A stretch of DNA of 64,000 nt from Gossypium raimondii. Taxonomy: Eukaryota; Streptophyta; Magnoliopsida; Malvales; Malvaceae. The position numbers and the translations under genes were made by a program. The notes beneath the pieces are model-generated. The model searched no databases and was not told the DNA's origin. It saw only the letters and a program-made list of their open reading frames with translations. How positions within the stretch are numbered: position 1 is the first letter of the stretch; each line of letters begins with the position of its first letter. Of the stretch, positions 1 to 12,410 are shown piece by piece. The DNA lies in the NCBI RefSeq assembly GCF_025698545.1, contig NC_068569.1, positions 16,430,001 to 16,494,000 on the forward strand. The letters are read 5' to 3'.

Positions 1-904
1 CCTCAAACTTTTATTCCCCAAAACTTTTATTTTCCCCTAAACTTTTACTTCTCATCCTTTACTCTCAAATTAAAAATCAAAATTATCCAAAAAAAATAAC
101 TAAACATAAATAGTAATAATTTTATTTATATATACTATTTATATTATTAAATTAAATTTCACATTTTATATTATTTATATTATTGAATTGTTTAGTCATA
201 TTGAATATTTATATTAAAATTGAATTCTTTATTATGCCATAAAATATTCGTGTTAAAATTTTATATTTGTATCAATTTCACATTTTATTTTTAAAATAAC
301 TTTTATTAAAAAATTATATTTTTATATTTAATATATTTTTAATTCCAAAATACATAGTGACAAGAATCAAGATAATTGAAACAACTAAGCAAACAAATAA
401 GCTAACCAAGATATAAAAAATTAATAAATAAATTATGAGGTGATGAAAGTTAATAAAAAAATTGATTAAGGTGGACAAATTTTATTACGATGGGTGACAA
501 CGGTTACAAGGACCCAAAATTATTTTTTAAAATTTAACTCGAACAAATATATTCGATTCGATTCAATTCGAATTCCATCTCACTCGACTCGATTCGAGAA
601 AACTTCAAATAAAGTTAGGATGATAAAATGAGATTCAAAAACTCGATTAACTCAAAAATTTTCGATTCGTTTCGATTCGATTCGATTGAATGCTCACCCC
701 TAGTCAGTCACCCTTCTTTCTTTCTTTTCCTTTCTTCTTTAATTTTATTTTTTTGCATGCCACCACTTTCTCTTTATGTTTTTATTATAATAATCATTAT
801 TATTATATAACTTATAAATATAAATTTTATTTCATTCATTAAAACATATAATATATATTAAATTATCATATATATAATACAACCATCAATGTGTCCACTT
901 AAAG
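1..904. other. AT-rich intergenic DNA with a MITE-like end
   Basis: No gene is supported here. The sequence is very AT-rich. Between about 540 and 705 there are repeated attcgattcg-type motifs ending in gctcacccctag, which resembles the terminus of hAT-type MITEs common in plant genomes. I did not find a clear partner terminus or target duplication, so its extent is uncertain. The short reading frame at 628-810 is low-complexity translation of this repeat. Confidence 0.4.
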
Positions 905-1152
905 AAATAAGGTATAATTGTTTCTTTAGTCCCTTTAATTATTTTTAATCTTACAATTCAACTTTTACTCTATACGCGATTTAGTCCTTACACTATAATA
1001 ATTCTTAATTCATGCAAATTCACTTAATCGAAGTCTAATTATCTACACAACCAACTTCGTAAATATTTATTAAAAATATTTACGAGTTCGGTTTACGAGA
1101 ACGGAGTCTTGGGAATGCACTTTCCGACACCCCTAACTATAGGGTCGTTACA
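905..1152 (-). mobile_element. LTR fragment, family C (5' end)
   Basis: Read on the minus strand this begins TGTAACGACCCTATAG and continues with a sequence clearly related to the LTR that starts at 63764 on the plus strand: both share the motifs GGGTGT near base 20, GACTCCGTT, CTCGTAAATATTT and GTGAATTTGCATGAATTAAG in the same order. The outer end at 1152 is sharp. The inner end near 905 is where I lose the similarity, so this is a truncated LTR piece, not a full element. Confidence 0.6.
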
Positions 1153-2807
1153 CAACCTATTCTTCCAATTTAACTAAATAAATTATTAAAAAATAAAAAA
1201 AATCCAATTCAACCACTTCATACAATTGGTCAATATCGGTTCCTAGATCAATCAGTCTAATGACTTTCTCTGAACCGGTACCCTTGTCGATTAGTGGTAC
1301 AACTAGTTCGGTCTAATTAAAACTACATTGATTCTAATGATCATTCCCATTATCCAACGGTTGGTCTAATGTCATGTATAATTTTTATTTTTGGGGTTTA
1401 ATTTCCAAAATGAGGAACCAACTATAACAACCTAATTTTTAGTAGTGTCGAAAATAGTGGTTCGAGGCCACCAAATCTGGAAAGTAAGTTCTTAAAATAT
1501 TATTATTTAATATTTATGAGTCAAATATGGTTTTAGAAAGGTTTTTGAATTAGTAATTTGTGTTTTATAATGATTTACTCGGTTAAGTGGCTTTAAAAAA
1601 TGAGGTATCGAGATCTCGTTTCTATAAACCGAGCCATAAATATTTTTATAAATATTTACGGAGTGTCATTAAGGTAGCTTTAATTTTTTGTCGAAAAATT
1701 TTAACGTTTTGACAGTTAATTAATTAAAAATGACTAAATTAAAAAAGGTGCAAAACTTACTAATTATAATAAAGTGACTAAATGGCTTAATTAATAAATG
1801 AGGGAGGACTTAAAAAATAATTATTTCAAAAGGGTGAGGCGGCGTAAGGATGGAAAATAAAAAAAAAATGACATTCAATGGCAAAATGGTAAATAAGTTG
1901 AAATTAAAAGTAAACAAATTAGATTTAAAGGTTTTCTAGACATTTCTTTCTCAATTTCGGTTCAAAAACAGACATGGGAGAGCTCCTTGAGCTGGTTCTT
2001 CAATTTTGCTTCATGTGAGTTCAATTCTTACCCTTTTTTTTTGTAATTTTTATGTTTTTGTGATTGTTATAATTAAGTCCAACTAAATCTTATCTTTGAT
2101 TTTTATTTTCTTAAAGATTTTGGATGTTTCCGTTGATGAATATATATGATTCTTGATGTTAAATTATGAATTTGAGATATTATTTGTTAATTAAAAGTAT
2201 TTTATTAGGTGATTTTTGATGAATTTCCCGATTAGGGACTAAATTGTTGAAATGGTAAAAATACAAAGGTTTGTTGTGAAATTATTGCAAAAATGGGATT
2301 TATTGAATGCCTTGAATATTTGGCTAGATTGGGTTTGTGTTAAAAATGGTTAATTTGCATGTTTTGGAATGAAGGCCTAAATTGAATAAAAGTAAAACTT
2401 TAGGGGTAATTTTGTAAAAATGTAAAAATGACCAAATTGCATGAAATGAATTTTTTTATTATATAAATTAATAAATTTAATTAAATTATTAATTTAGATT
2501 AAGACCGGGTGGAAAATAGAGAAAATTAGAGAATTACCAAAATGCCCTTGAATCTTGGTGTTTCTGCAATTTAGCCAGGTAAGTTCGTGTAACTAAATTG
2601 TGTATATTTATATGCTTGAATTGAATGTTGTGTATGTGATTTTATTGTTACTATGAATATGAAATTAATATTATATCCGGCAATGCCTAACAAACATCAA
2701 GTCCCAATTGAATAAATGAAATTCGATGGATACAAGATTTCCCATATTGGTTGTGGTCTTACAAATGTTGCGGACACACCACAGCTCGAAAGAGCGTCCC
2801 GATATTA

Positions 2808-5800
2808 TGTAACACCCCTTACCCATGTTCGACACCGGGACAAGATACGAGGCATTACCAGTTTTAAACACAAGCAACCATACAAAATCGGGCCATAAAA
2901 TTTTCATTCAATTTAAAACTATTTATACATATGCATCATCAACAACTCTTATACGAGCATAATTATATCTAATTAACATACCATACCATTGAGCAAAACT
3001 TAGCCATTGGACATCAAGACTTCTAGCACATACAACCATTAGGAATTTAGGCCATACCCACAACTCATCATGTATCATGCAAACACAACTCACATCACAA
3101 GACATTGACATGTAATTAATATATATATATAGGCTTACAACCAATTAGCCAATATAAGCCAAGTTACATGGCTACACATAAATCAAACCTTTAACCATTA
3201 CAAACCAAAACATAATAACTCATACCTAAAATGGCTAAGTCCCTATACATGCCATAAACTTAAAATGCTTGAATACGTTGATACCGATCAATAGCTTGAT
3301 AGTGTGATAGAATCTTCGACGATCTCCAACCCGAGCTAGTATTTGTGACACTATAGGAAAAAGAAAGAAAATGGGTAAGTTATATAGCTTAGTAAGTTGG
3401 TATGTAAATAATAAGCAATTTGTTAACATATTTTTACCAATCCTCACAACATGTTCTCAAGATAATACAATCAAAATTGCACATAGTTCCACTATTTACT
3501 CATGTTCACATCAAGTTGTCTACTCGAGTCATAGTCACTAAATTATTTTTATCTTGTGCTACAGAACTCAAAATTAAGATCCGCTTGATTTTAAAGAAAC
3601 TAGAGTCACATATCTTCGTACCATAAAATTTTCATAATTTTTGGTTTACTCAATAAGTACAGTTAATTCTTCGAAGTCGTCCCTCTTCTGCTGTCTGGTA
3701 GTTCTGACCCTTCTTCTCTAAAAATTAATTATCTTTTAGTACAGGATTTGGATGATATTATTGTTTGTTTCTCTTGAAAATACTCATTAATAATTTTAAT
3801 CATATAAATTCTAACCCATAATTATTTTTATAAAATTTTTAATGATTTTCTAAATTCAGAACAGGGGATTCAGAAATCATCCTGACCTTATCTCACAAAA
3901 ATTCAAATATCTCATAATACGAGATTCTTTTGCTTACACCATTTCTTCTATGTGAAACTAGACTCAATAAGGTTTAAGTTCATGTCTTATTCAACCTCTA
4001 ATGAAATTCCCAAAATTTTTGGTGATTTTTCAAATTTATACAACTGCTACTATCTAAAACTGTTTTATTGCAAATTTTACTCTTTCATGAGTTCTTTGTA
4101 TTAACATTTATTTAGATACACATAACACCAAAGCATATCCATAACTAGCCATTCTAATAGCTAATCATTATCATATATTTACATGCCATTCATTGGCCAA
4201 TTTCACCTATACATCAACAACAAAGACTTAAACATATCATGTCTCAATTTAATTTGGCCTAAAAGCCTCACACAATCATCAATCAAATTTACGACATATT
4301 TATACCTCATAAGTATAGAACTATAATCACAAGGTCATCACAAGATCATTCTCATAAGTATGACTTACTCATTTACATTCTTGCCAAATGTCCAGTATAC
4401 ATCGATTTCATTACTCATGAATTTTTCGTACATACCTGTATCCTTTTAACATGATCTTACCTTGTCTTTTCTTTAACATAATCTTTGGGTTACCCGTTGA
4501 ATCACTTGGAATACTAAGGATACTAGGGAAAACTCGTACATAATGTATCGTACAAATGCCATGTCCCATACATGGTCTTACATGGAAATCTCATATCGAT
4601 GCCAATAGCCCAGTTATGGTCTTACACGAAGTCTCATATCGATGCCATATCCCAGATATGGTCTTATACGAAATCTCAAATCAATGCTGATGCCATATCC
4701 CAGATATGGTCTTATACGGGATATCAAATCGATGCCAATGCCATATACCAAATATGGTCTTATACGGGATCTCAAATCGATGCCGATGCCATATCCCAGA
4801 TATGATATTATACAAGATCTCAAATCAATTCGGCAATATATATACATATACAAATCAATTCGACAATATATGTATCTACATATAAATCAATTTGGCAATA
4901 TAAAACATATACATTTGAATTCAAAAATATTTATTTACTTATGAACTTACCTCGTACATAAACGAAAGGATCAGATTAACTACTTGTCAACTTTCGATTT
5001 CCCTCGATCTAAATCTGATTTCTTTCTTTCTTGATCTATATGAATTCAAATTTAACTCATTTAATTACCTATTCATTCAATTTCATCCAAAAATACCTAT
5101 TTGGACACTTTTGCACTTTAGCCCCTAAAGTTTCACATTTATTCAATTTAGTTCCTATTTCACAAATACACAAAATTCACACAATTCAATATAACCCAAG
5201 CTTATCCGAATTACTATAGTGCCCCTAGCAGCCCAAAAATTTCATTTATTTCACATTTCAACCACTCACTTTGCATATTTCACAATTTAATCCCTATTTG
5301 ACATTTTTGTCAAAAATCACTTTACAAAACATATTAATCTATCAACAATTATTCATTTTCCACCATCAATATTCAAAAACATCAAGCTATCATCAATGGC
5401 AACTCACAAATTCATCCGCCAATTCAAAAATTAGGGCATGGGCTAGCTAGAACACGAAGCAACGATCTTAAAAACATAAAAATTATCAAATATGGGACAA
5501 ACGATACTCACATGCAAGAAAAATGGGGTTGGCCGAAAGTTAGAGCTTCCATGGCTTCTTTCTCTTTCAATTTTCGGTTGAATAATGGTTAAAGATGATA
5601 ACTTTTCCTTTTTGTTTTATTTGTTTTGTCATTTTTAACTAATTTACATAATTTACCTTTATAAACATTATTTATTACACAAAATGCCAAACCATCATAT
5701 TCCACTATCTATTTCAGGGGATAATTACAAAATAAAGACTTCCACACTAAATTTCTATAGCTATTTAATACCTTTAGCTAATAGAACACAACTTTTACGC

Positions 5801-5982
5801 TTTACGTGATTTAGTCCTTTTTACCGAATTAAGCATTCAAATAGTAAAATTTCTTTACGAAACTTTCACACATATATAATCACATCCTGTAAATACCAAA
5901 AATAATATTAAAATAATATTTTAACCTCGAATTTATGGTTCCAAAACTACTGTTCCGATTTAACTAAAACCAGGCTGTTACA
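2808..5982 (-). mobile_element. Solo LTR nested in the 1423-8439 LTR, inverted
   Basis: A 3175-bp solo LTR with a perfect 5-bp target duplication tatta (2803-2807 and 5983-5987), interrupting the host LTR between gcgtcccga and gccctc; the uninterrupted counterpart of this site is visible near 57730. On the minus strand it starts TGTAACAGCCTGG and ends GGGGTGTTACA. Its first 80 bases on that strand resemble the start of the 56508 LTR (AAATCGGAACAGTAGTTT). Its other end differs from that family, and it lacks the CACACGG tract. It contains a minisatellite at about 4560-4830. No protein gene is supported inside; the open frames over the minisatellite are repeat translations. Confidence 0.88.
4560..4830. 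repeat. Minisatellite inside nested LTR
   Basis: About five imperfect units, each containing ATCGATGCC, a CCATATCCCAGATATGG-type palindromic core and CTTATACGGGATCTC. Units are roughly 45-60 bp with indels between them. Because unit lengths keep phase in places, several frames stay open on both strands, but the predicted peptides are pure repeats and I do not regard them as genes. Confidence 0.75.
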
Positions 5983-6400
5983 TATTAGCCCTCTCGAGCT
6001 TCCCGTTATATGGTTATTGCGAGCTTCCCGTTAATAGATCTTCGGAGCATCCTAATTGGTTGTGATTTTGCATGTGTTATAGACACACCACAACTCTTAT
6101 GAGCTTCCCGTTATATGGTTCTTCGTAAGCTTCCCGATTAAAGGCTCTTTGTGAGCTTCCTGATTAATAGCTCTCCGGAGCTTCCCGATATGGCTCGCTT
6201 GAACTTCCCGATATATGGCTATCCGAAGCTTCTCGTTAATGGCTCTTCGGAGCTACCCATTATTGGCTCGCATGAGCTTCCCGATTATAGCTCTTATGAG
6301 TTTCCTGTTATACAACCCGGATAAGCTTCCCATTACACGACTCACATGAGCTTCCCGTTATATGGCTCGAGAGATGGCTTTCCGATTATGTGCTCTAAGA
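5983..6400. repeat. GAGCTTCCCG minisatellite in LTR
   Basis: Many imperfect copies of a 20-35 bp unit built from GAGCTTCCCG, then TTATATGGCTC or TTAATGGCTCTTCG. The same array occupies the equivalent position in the LTR at 57725-58165. Unit order is similar but not identical, so both derive from one ancestral array and have since diverged. Confidence 0.8.
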
Positions 6401-7909
6401 GTACCCCCGAATATGAATTGACGAATTTTAGATTCGTACACTTCATGTGTACTACCTTTGTATCCATCGATATTTTAAATGATTCAACGGGTAAAGTTCT
6501 GATATGAGATAACGTGAGTTTGAAATGGACTATTACCGGTATATACTTGAAATACATGGAAATGATATTTATTTGATATATTGAAACATGACATGGAAAA
6601 TACATGTATATGAAACTTGCCTGATAATTATGTATATTCATGATCATGAACTGTTACCAGAATAAATATACACGAAATTCATGAAAATGACGGTACATGA
6701 AATATTGATATAATGAAATGAATGATATATGTTTATGAAGAAATGGTAAGAGAATGATATGTATCATGACATGTAAATACGTGACTATCTTTGATATGTT
6801 GATACAAGGAAATTATGTATGTTGAGACAAATAATAAACTCAAGTGTGACATGTCAAGAAAATAAGTTTATCAATGTTGAATTTATATGTCATATGTGCA
6901 AATACATTAACCAGTGTTGTTGCTTGATATTTAGGCAAGTGCTAAGCTATTGGTTGAATGGGAATATGTTTATTTATATGATGCATTGAATCGGTAAGTA
7001 TTTAAGTGAAAATATGCTAGTGCTCATGAAAGAGTGGTAAGGTTTAAATTATGTAATTTCTTATGAAATGACTTATCATGTGATCAATTCGAAAAAGGCT
7101 TTGGTTAAATGCACTAGCTTGTGACCATGGTTGAATGATATGTTTATGACTTGTGTGTCATGCATATGGAATAAGTGTGGAAAGTAAAGAAATGCAAATG
7201 AAAACAAAGAAATTTGGACGAGTTAAAGTTATATAAAATCCTACTAAGCTTGGGATAATATGTATAAGTGATGTTGTGGATTTATTCACCTTATGATTTG
7301 ATGAATATAACTTCATGAGTATTGTGGTATCAATGTTGGATTATTCTTGATATGTATAGATTTCATATTTGAAATGAATTAATATGATTAAAGATTACAC
7401 AAGCTTACTAAGCATTCATTGCTTACGTATTTGTTTTTATTTACCCTACAGATTATTGGAAGCTCGAATAGGTTGGAAGCTTGTCGGAGTTATATCTCAC
7501 TATCCATTGGTTCTATTGGTAATTTTGGGTGATTTGATTCTGGTTTTAATGACATGTATAAGTTAATTTGGCCAATGTTGGCTTATTAATGTTTTGTTAT
7601 ATCTAGCCATAGGGATGGCTTGTGATGAACATGTTTTGATGTGCATATAAGAGACTATATCATGTTAGATGTGAGTGTTTGGTATAGTTGAATAATGATA
7701 ATCTTATAGATATGTTAATATTTAGTACAAGTATGCATATATGTGAATTTGGTCAATTTGATAAGTTTGAATACTAAAGTATATGTGATAATAATATATG
7801 TATAAAACTTGGATTTAGCTTGATTTGAATGCTATGAGATATGTTGTTGATGTGTAAAAGTGTTGAGTTAGGTTGATGACAAATGGGGTGAGAAATGTGG
7901 CTTGAAAAT

Positions 7910-8190
7910 GACCTATTTTCGTCCACACAGCCTAACACATGAGCGTGTGTTCTGGCCGTGTGTCCCCTACATCTTTAAAATTGAGAAACAGAATTCTCAG
8001 GTTTTTGCACACGGCCAAGACACACGCCCGTGTGCTAGGCCGTGTGACCTAAGTCAGAGAGTTACACGGGTATGGACACGGATTGGGACACGACCATGTG
8101 TCTTACATCGAATACCCACACGGCCTAAGACACAGGTGTGTCTCTTGGCCGTGTGGCTCACACGGTTAGGCCACACGGGCGTGTGTCCCT
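7910..8190. repeat. CACACGG/CCGTGTG tract in LTR
   Basis: A tract of alternating CACACGG and CCGTGTG words, such as cacacggccaagacacacg and gccacacgggcgtgtgtcc, that could form many competing hairpins. Equivalent tracts lie at 59050-59370 and 63270-63570, and a shorter one at 20560-20650 in an unrelated LTR. It is locally GC-rich against the AT-rich LTR. The reading frame across it is an artefact of the composition. Confidence 0.8.
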
Positions 8191-8439
8191 TGCATCTAAG
8201 GTAAATTTTGAAATTTTGGGAAAAATTCTCTGAGTTTCCAATTTAGTCCCGATTTGTTTCTAATGTGTGTTTTGGGCCTCAAGGGCTCGTATAAGGGACA
8301 ATATGTATGATTTTGATTGGTTTTTGACTTGAATGCTATATGATATGAAATGTTTGCATTTTTTGTTTGTTTGATTTATAAACTCCGGTAATGCTCTGTA
8401 ACCCTGTTCTGGCGACAAATTTGGGTTAGGGGTGTTACA

Positions 8440-9019
8440 CCAACAAATGAATTTATATATATATATTTTTATATATTTTATTAAAAATTATATTTTTAAT
8501 AATTTATTAGAACTTATTATGATTTTTTATAATTTTATAATTATTGATAATTTTATATTTTATTTGAATTTTTATATGTTCTTATAATGTTTATTATTTT
8601 TATAATATTTACAAATTTTATAAGTTCACTGAAAGTTTTCAATATTTTTAACATGTTTTATTTTTATTTTTTTATAATTAATTAGAATTTTTATAATATT
8701 TTTAGTTTTTATGAATTTTTATTAGTTTTGTAAATTTTATAATATTATAAGTTTATATAAATTTGTAATATTTTATTTTTTATAATTCTAATGATTTTTA
8801 TGGAAAAATATAATATTAAATTAAATGCCATCACGTGTTGTTATTTGATTAATCCATTAATTAATTTTAACGATTAACATGACTAAAGATAAAAATAATT
8901 AAAAATTAATTGATTTTTTAATCACATGCTTAATTGAATCAAAATTAATGCAAAAACTCAATTCATGTGAATTTAGTATAAAACTCGATTTTTTTCGTAT
9001 TCTTTTAAGACTTATAGAT
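8440..9019. other. AT-rich intergenic DNA
   Basis: Extremely AT-rich simple sequence of TTTATAATTTT type. I see no gene, RNA gene or bounded element. Confidence 0.6.
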
Positions 9020-9490
9020 ACACGTGTTCAAATTTCGATTAAAACCGAATTAATTGACCGAACTGAATTAATTCCTTTAATCGGTCGGTTAACTAATCTA
9101 ATTCAGTTGGAGGTCGGTTAATAATTTTTTGAAAATTTGGTTATCGGTTATTCGGTTCGAAATTGAGTAATTAACCGAATTAATCAAGCTTTCAAAAAAT
9201 CAATATTATATATTACCAATTTGGTTAATTTCAGTTAATTTTAATTTAGTTAATTCGGTTAAATGATCATTAACAATTATTTTTAAATATATTTTATACT
9301 TGTTTTAACAAAAAAAATATAACAATTTTGATTAATTCGTTAATGACTAAATTAACCCAAATAATTCGGTTCGATTAATTTAGTTTAAAAAATTTCGATT
9401 CAATTAAAAGTTAAAGAGTTAAAAAAATCAATTAATTCAATTAATATTAATTCAATGCGATTAACCAATCGATTAACCAATTAAACACCC
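9020..9490. mobile_element. MITE-like element, ttcggtta-rich
   Basis: About 470 bp dominated by CGGTTAATTCGGTTA and its complement, the pattern of non-autonomous hAT-like MITEs in plants. The outer ends, gtgttcaaatttcgatt at about 9024 and the complement of aatcgattaaccaattaaacac at about 9485, are roughly inverted, but I could not fix a target duplication. Confidence 0.45.
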
Positions 9491-9511
9491 AACAAATAAA
9501 CCTTAATTTCT

Positions 9512-9724
9512 TTAATATTGGCGTTGTAGATTCCACTGTCTACTTCTCACATCTCGGGGGGATTTTATTACTTTGACAGATAAATCATGTGCCACTAATA
9601 TTTCGTGGCGAGCTAATGTATTCACCGTTTGTTCTTGCAACTTGTTAACGAGCCATCCCAAAATCTGTGGCGCGTAATTCATAATGGTCTGACCACTAAT
9701 ATTTGGTCTTATTAAAATAAACAT
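9512..9724 (-). pseudogene. Possible gene fragment, unrecognised
   Basis: A 70-codon open frame on the minus strand whose composition (GC higher than both flanks) and peptide, including NYAPQILGWLVNKLQEQ and VIKSPRDV, look more like genuine coding sequence than the surrounding AT-rich DNA. I do not recognise the protein. It starts with ATG but lacks neighbouring exons that I can see. It lies about 200 bp outside the left end of the Mutator-like element at 9921, so it could be a relict or a captured gene piece left by transposition. It may equally be chance. Confidence 0.2.
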
Positions 9725-9920
9725 GAAAATTTAATAATTTCATTATAATTACAATTTTTCATAAAATACAAGTTTAAATTCATGTATTCATTTCTTATCA
9801 CACAAATAAATTTATAGATAAAATTTTAATTTTTACATAAATTAACTCACTTCAATTAATTACCTTATTGCTTGAGTTGAATTACAAATTTTAGCTTAAA
9901 TGAAATGATGTTATTATTTC

Positions 9921-12392
9921 GGGATTTTATAAAAAATAAATATAAAAATAATATGAGAAACAGATTAATTACAAAAATGGGTTGAAATCTACTGAATTTG
10001 TCTGATTAATTGGTGGTACCATCTTCACTTTTTGTAAATTATTAGTAACCATGGATTTTTAAAAAATATTCTTTTTAGTGGTGCCACTTGGTACATTGGC
10101 GACATCGGTATAAATTTTCAAAAAATACTCGTATTTTCTGCTATATACGGAACAAAACGTTATGAAAAAAATTAATGTTTTAATGGTGTCGCCTAACATA
10201 TTGGTGACAATGGTGAAATTTTTGAAAAAAAATAGGGCTGACAGAAAAAAAAAGATTGCAGAAACAAAAAAAAAAAGTGATGTAAGGTGGTGCCGTCAAG
10301 TAGTCAGGTGATATCGATTTAAAATTTTTAAAAAATTTGACCATTGTGAGAAAAAAATTATTTTTTAATGAGTGCTTCTTGTCGGCGACATCAATATCTT
10401 ATATTTAATTCTCCTCCAACCAAAGAACAAAATTTGACTGTTTATGGTTTCAAACAAACAAAAGAAGAGAGAAAAAAAATGGGTGTTAGAAATTAGAATT
10501 GAAAATCAACAATATTTGTTTCTCATTTGAGAAATCAAGGTTTTTTTTTTAACCTTAAAATCAAATTGATAAGGTTAGTTTGTAGTTATCTTTATATTTT
10601 TAATTTATTTTACCATTATGTATGATTATGTGTCTATATATTGATAATTAATAGTATGAGATACAAGTTATATTATTTGATAAAACTTTTTTTGTTGATT
10701 TAAAATGGTATGAATTGTTTTAATAAGAACTAATATTTTTAGTTTTAATTTAATTTAATTTACAGATTTAGTATCGAAAATGAATAACCAATTTTTTGTA
10801 TACTTTCATTTTGATGTGATAATTTTACAAACAACAATTGGTCGTATGTTTGAATTGTGCCATCAAATAAGAATGATGTTCAACAAAAGTGTAAAACTCG
10901 ATGAAGTGAAACAAAATATTAGTGCGAAAGTTGCTTGACGTTGTGGGAAGAGGATGTCCAAACTATTTTACAAATTTCTAATTTCGTCAAATTCGTGCAA
11001 ATATAAGGAGATGGAACTTGTAAAGGATGATGAAGTGGAGACTATGATCGCACTGAATTGCTCGCCTGAGAACGTTGAACTTGTTGAGTTGTTCATGGAG
11101 TTGGCGGATGTTGAGCCCGTTCAAAATGTCACTCCATTAAATTAACAATATGAAGTTGAAGACCCGTATACAAAGGTTCCAAAAGCTTTTGTCGATAGGT
11201 GGTCTTTTGTACACGAGTTTGACTTTGATCTGAATGTTGGGTAGGTAGAACTGTGCGATTATGGAGCGACATTGACATGGGGAGAAAATCCACACAATGC
11301 TCTGATTGTGTATAACAACCTTAATCTAGGTCCCCATTTACAAATACATCCATTGGTGATTGGTATCGATGTAGACGACGATGAAGGACTTGATAATGAT
11401 GGTGGTTTTAATCACCAATGTGAAGATTTTAGTGACCCTGATCTTGGTGAGGTCCCGGATGATATAGACGAGGAAAACACAGGCGATGATGATATTGTAT
11501 ATGCCCCTTCGCTCGGGAACCCAACTCAAAGCATTGTTATACGAAATGATCTTTCAATCTACATGTTGAGCGTAGATCCTGATGCTGCGCATGCATTTGA
11601 GTTCCCTAAATATCCAAATATAATACATTTTCATAGATTGGTGCCAGATTTTGAATCAGAAGAGTGACTATAGGTTAACAATTCGCAAACAAGGAGGAAT
11701 GTGTATTTGTCATCAATAAGTATAGTAAGAAAGTGTCAGTGGACTACAAAGTCGTTGTATCTAAACCGACATTATATATTGGAGAGTGTTAGAGGTCTAC
11801 AAAATGTTGCAAATTGATGGTACGGGCTGCATTGATGCAGAGGTCGCAACTGTGAGAGATTCAAAAAATATGTTAGGCCTCATACATGCACTGTTGCACG
11901 AATGACACAAGACCATTAAAAATTTGATGCGAAAACAATTTGTAACTAAATCATGCTACTGGTGAAAGACATGTCCACCATTCATATCAACATTATTTGC
12001 TGACATGCAATCCTGGTTTCAGTACAGAGTGTCATATATGAAAACATGGTGAACTAAACATATGACAATGGAACTACAGGGTGGTTAGTCGCTAATGTGT
12101 CAGGCGATATCATTATCATTTTTTTAGTATTTTTTTGTCCAGTGTATACCAGAAAATATATGTACTGTTTTGAAAATTTAAACAAGTGCTGCCAATGTGT
12201 CAGGCGGCACTACTATTTTTTTAAAACCATGATTGGCGATTTGCAAAAAGTAAGGGTAGTACCGCTAACTAGTTAGGCTACATCAATGTGTTTTGTAGCT
12301 TTCAACCTATTTTTATAATTAATTTGTTTCCCATACTAGTTTTGTACTTAATTTTTTTTATTTTATAAAAAAACTATTATTTTGGAGATACT
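9921..12392 (+). mobile_element. Mutator-like element (MULE), internally deleted
   Basis: The ends form long imperfect terminal inverted repeats of about 300 bp: 9921-10210 matches the reverse complement of about 12085-12375, for example atgagaaacagattaatta against atgggaaacaaattaatta. The repeats contain sub-units with GGTGCC...ACATTGGCGACA. Flanking direct repeats are aaatgatgttattatttc (9903-9920) and aaatgatgctattatttc (12393-12410), one mismatch in 18; MULEs normally make 9-bp duplications, so the exact boundary is unsettled (tattattt also occurs at 12375). A broken transposase-like coding region lies inside. The element is clearly defective. Confidence 0.75.
10781..12087 (+). pseudogene. 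MULE transposase N-terminal region, broken
   Basis: A decayed coding region of a MuDR-type transposase. From ATG at 10781 it has the N-terminal pattern of plant MULE proteins, with stretches such as SKLFYKFLISS and EMELVKDDEVETMIAL. It is then interrupted by in-frame stops near 10938, 11143 and 11243 but remains recognisable: an acidic linker (GLDNDGG, DIDEEN) at 11370-11510, HAFEFPKYPNI near 11590 and a shifted piece with VRPHTC near 11877. It stops at about residue 430 of the inferred protein, before the DDE catalytic region, because the right inverted repeat follows directly. No catalytic function is possible. Confidence 0.65.
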
Positions 12393-12410
12393 AAATGATG
12401 CTATTATTTC

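Larger units (their letters stand above)
1423..8439 (+). mobile_element. Solo LTR (mosaic of families B and A), interrupted
   Basis: A solo LTR bounded by a perfect 5-bp target duplication ccaac (1418-1422 and 8440-8444). It begins TATAACAACC, probably a decayed TGTAACAACC, and ends GGTGTTACA. It is split by another solo LTR at 2808-5982; without that insertion and its 5-bp duplication it is about 3837 bp. Bases 1423 to about 2580 match the LTR at 61131, sharing GTGGTTCGAGGCCACCAAAT; from about 2590 on it matches the LTR at 56508 instead, so it is chimeric. It has no internal coding region, primer-binding site or second LTR. The strand given is relative to the other copies. Family membership (probably Ty3/gypsy) is inferred from the LTR style. 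Confidence 0.85.

Noticed and set aside
4572..4944. Open frames of about 80-100 codons on both strands
   Set aside because: They are translations of a minisatellite in an LTR; the peptides are repeats of the same 15-20 residues in several frames and no start or family is supported.
5983..6400. CRISPR-like appearance of regularly repeated gagcttcccg units
   Set aside because: Units vary in length and sequence, there are no unique spacers, the same array recurs in another LTR, and the genome is a plant's.
7902..8204. A 100-codon frame across the CACACGG tract
   Set aside because: GC-rich word repetition removes stops; the peptide has no relation to any family and the equivalent tract at 59276-59491 is open on the other strand.
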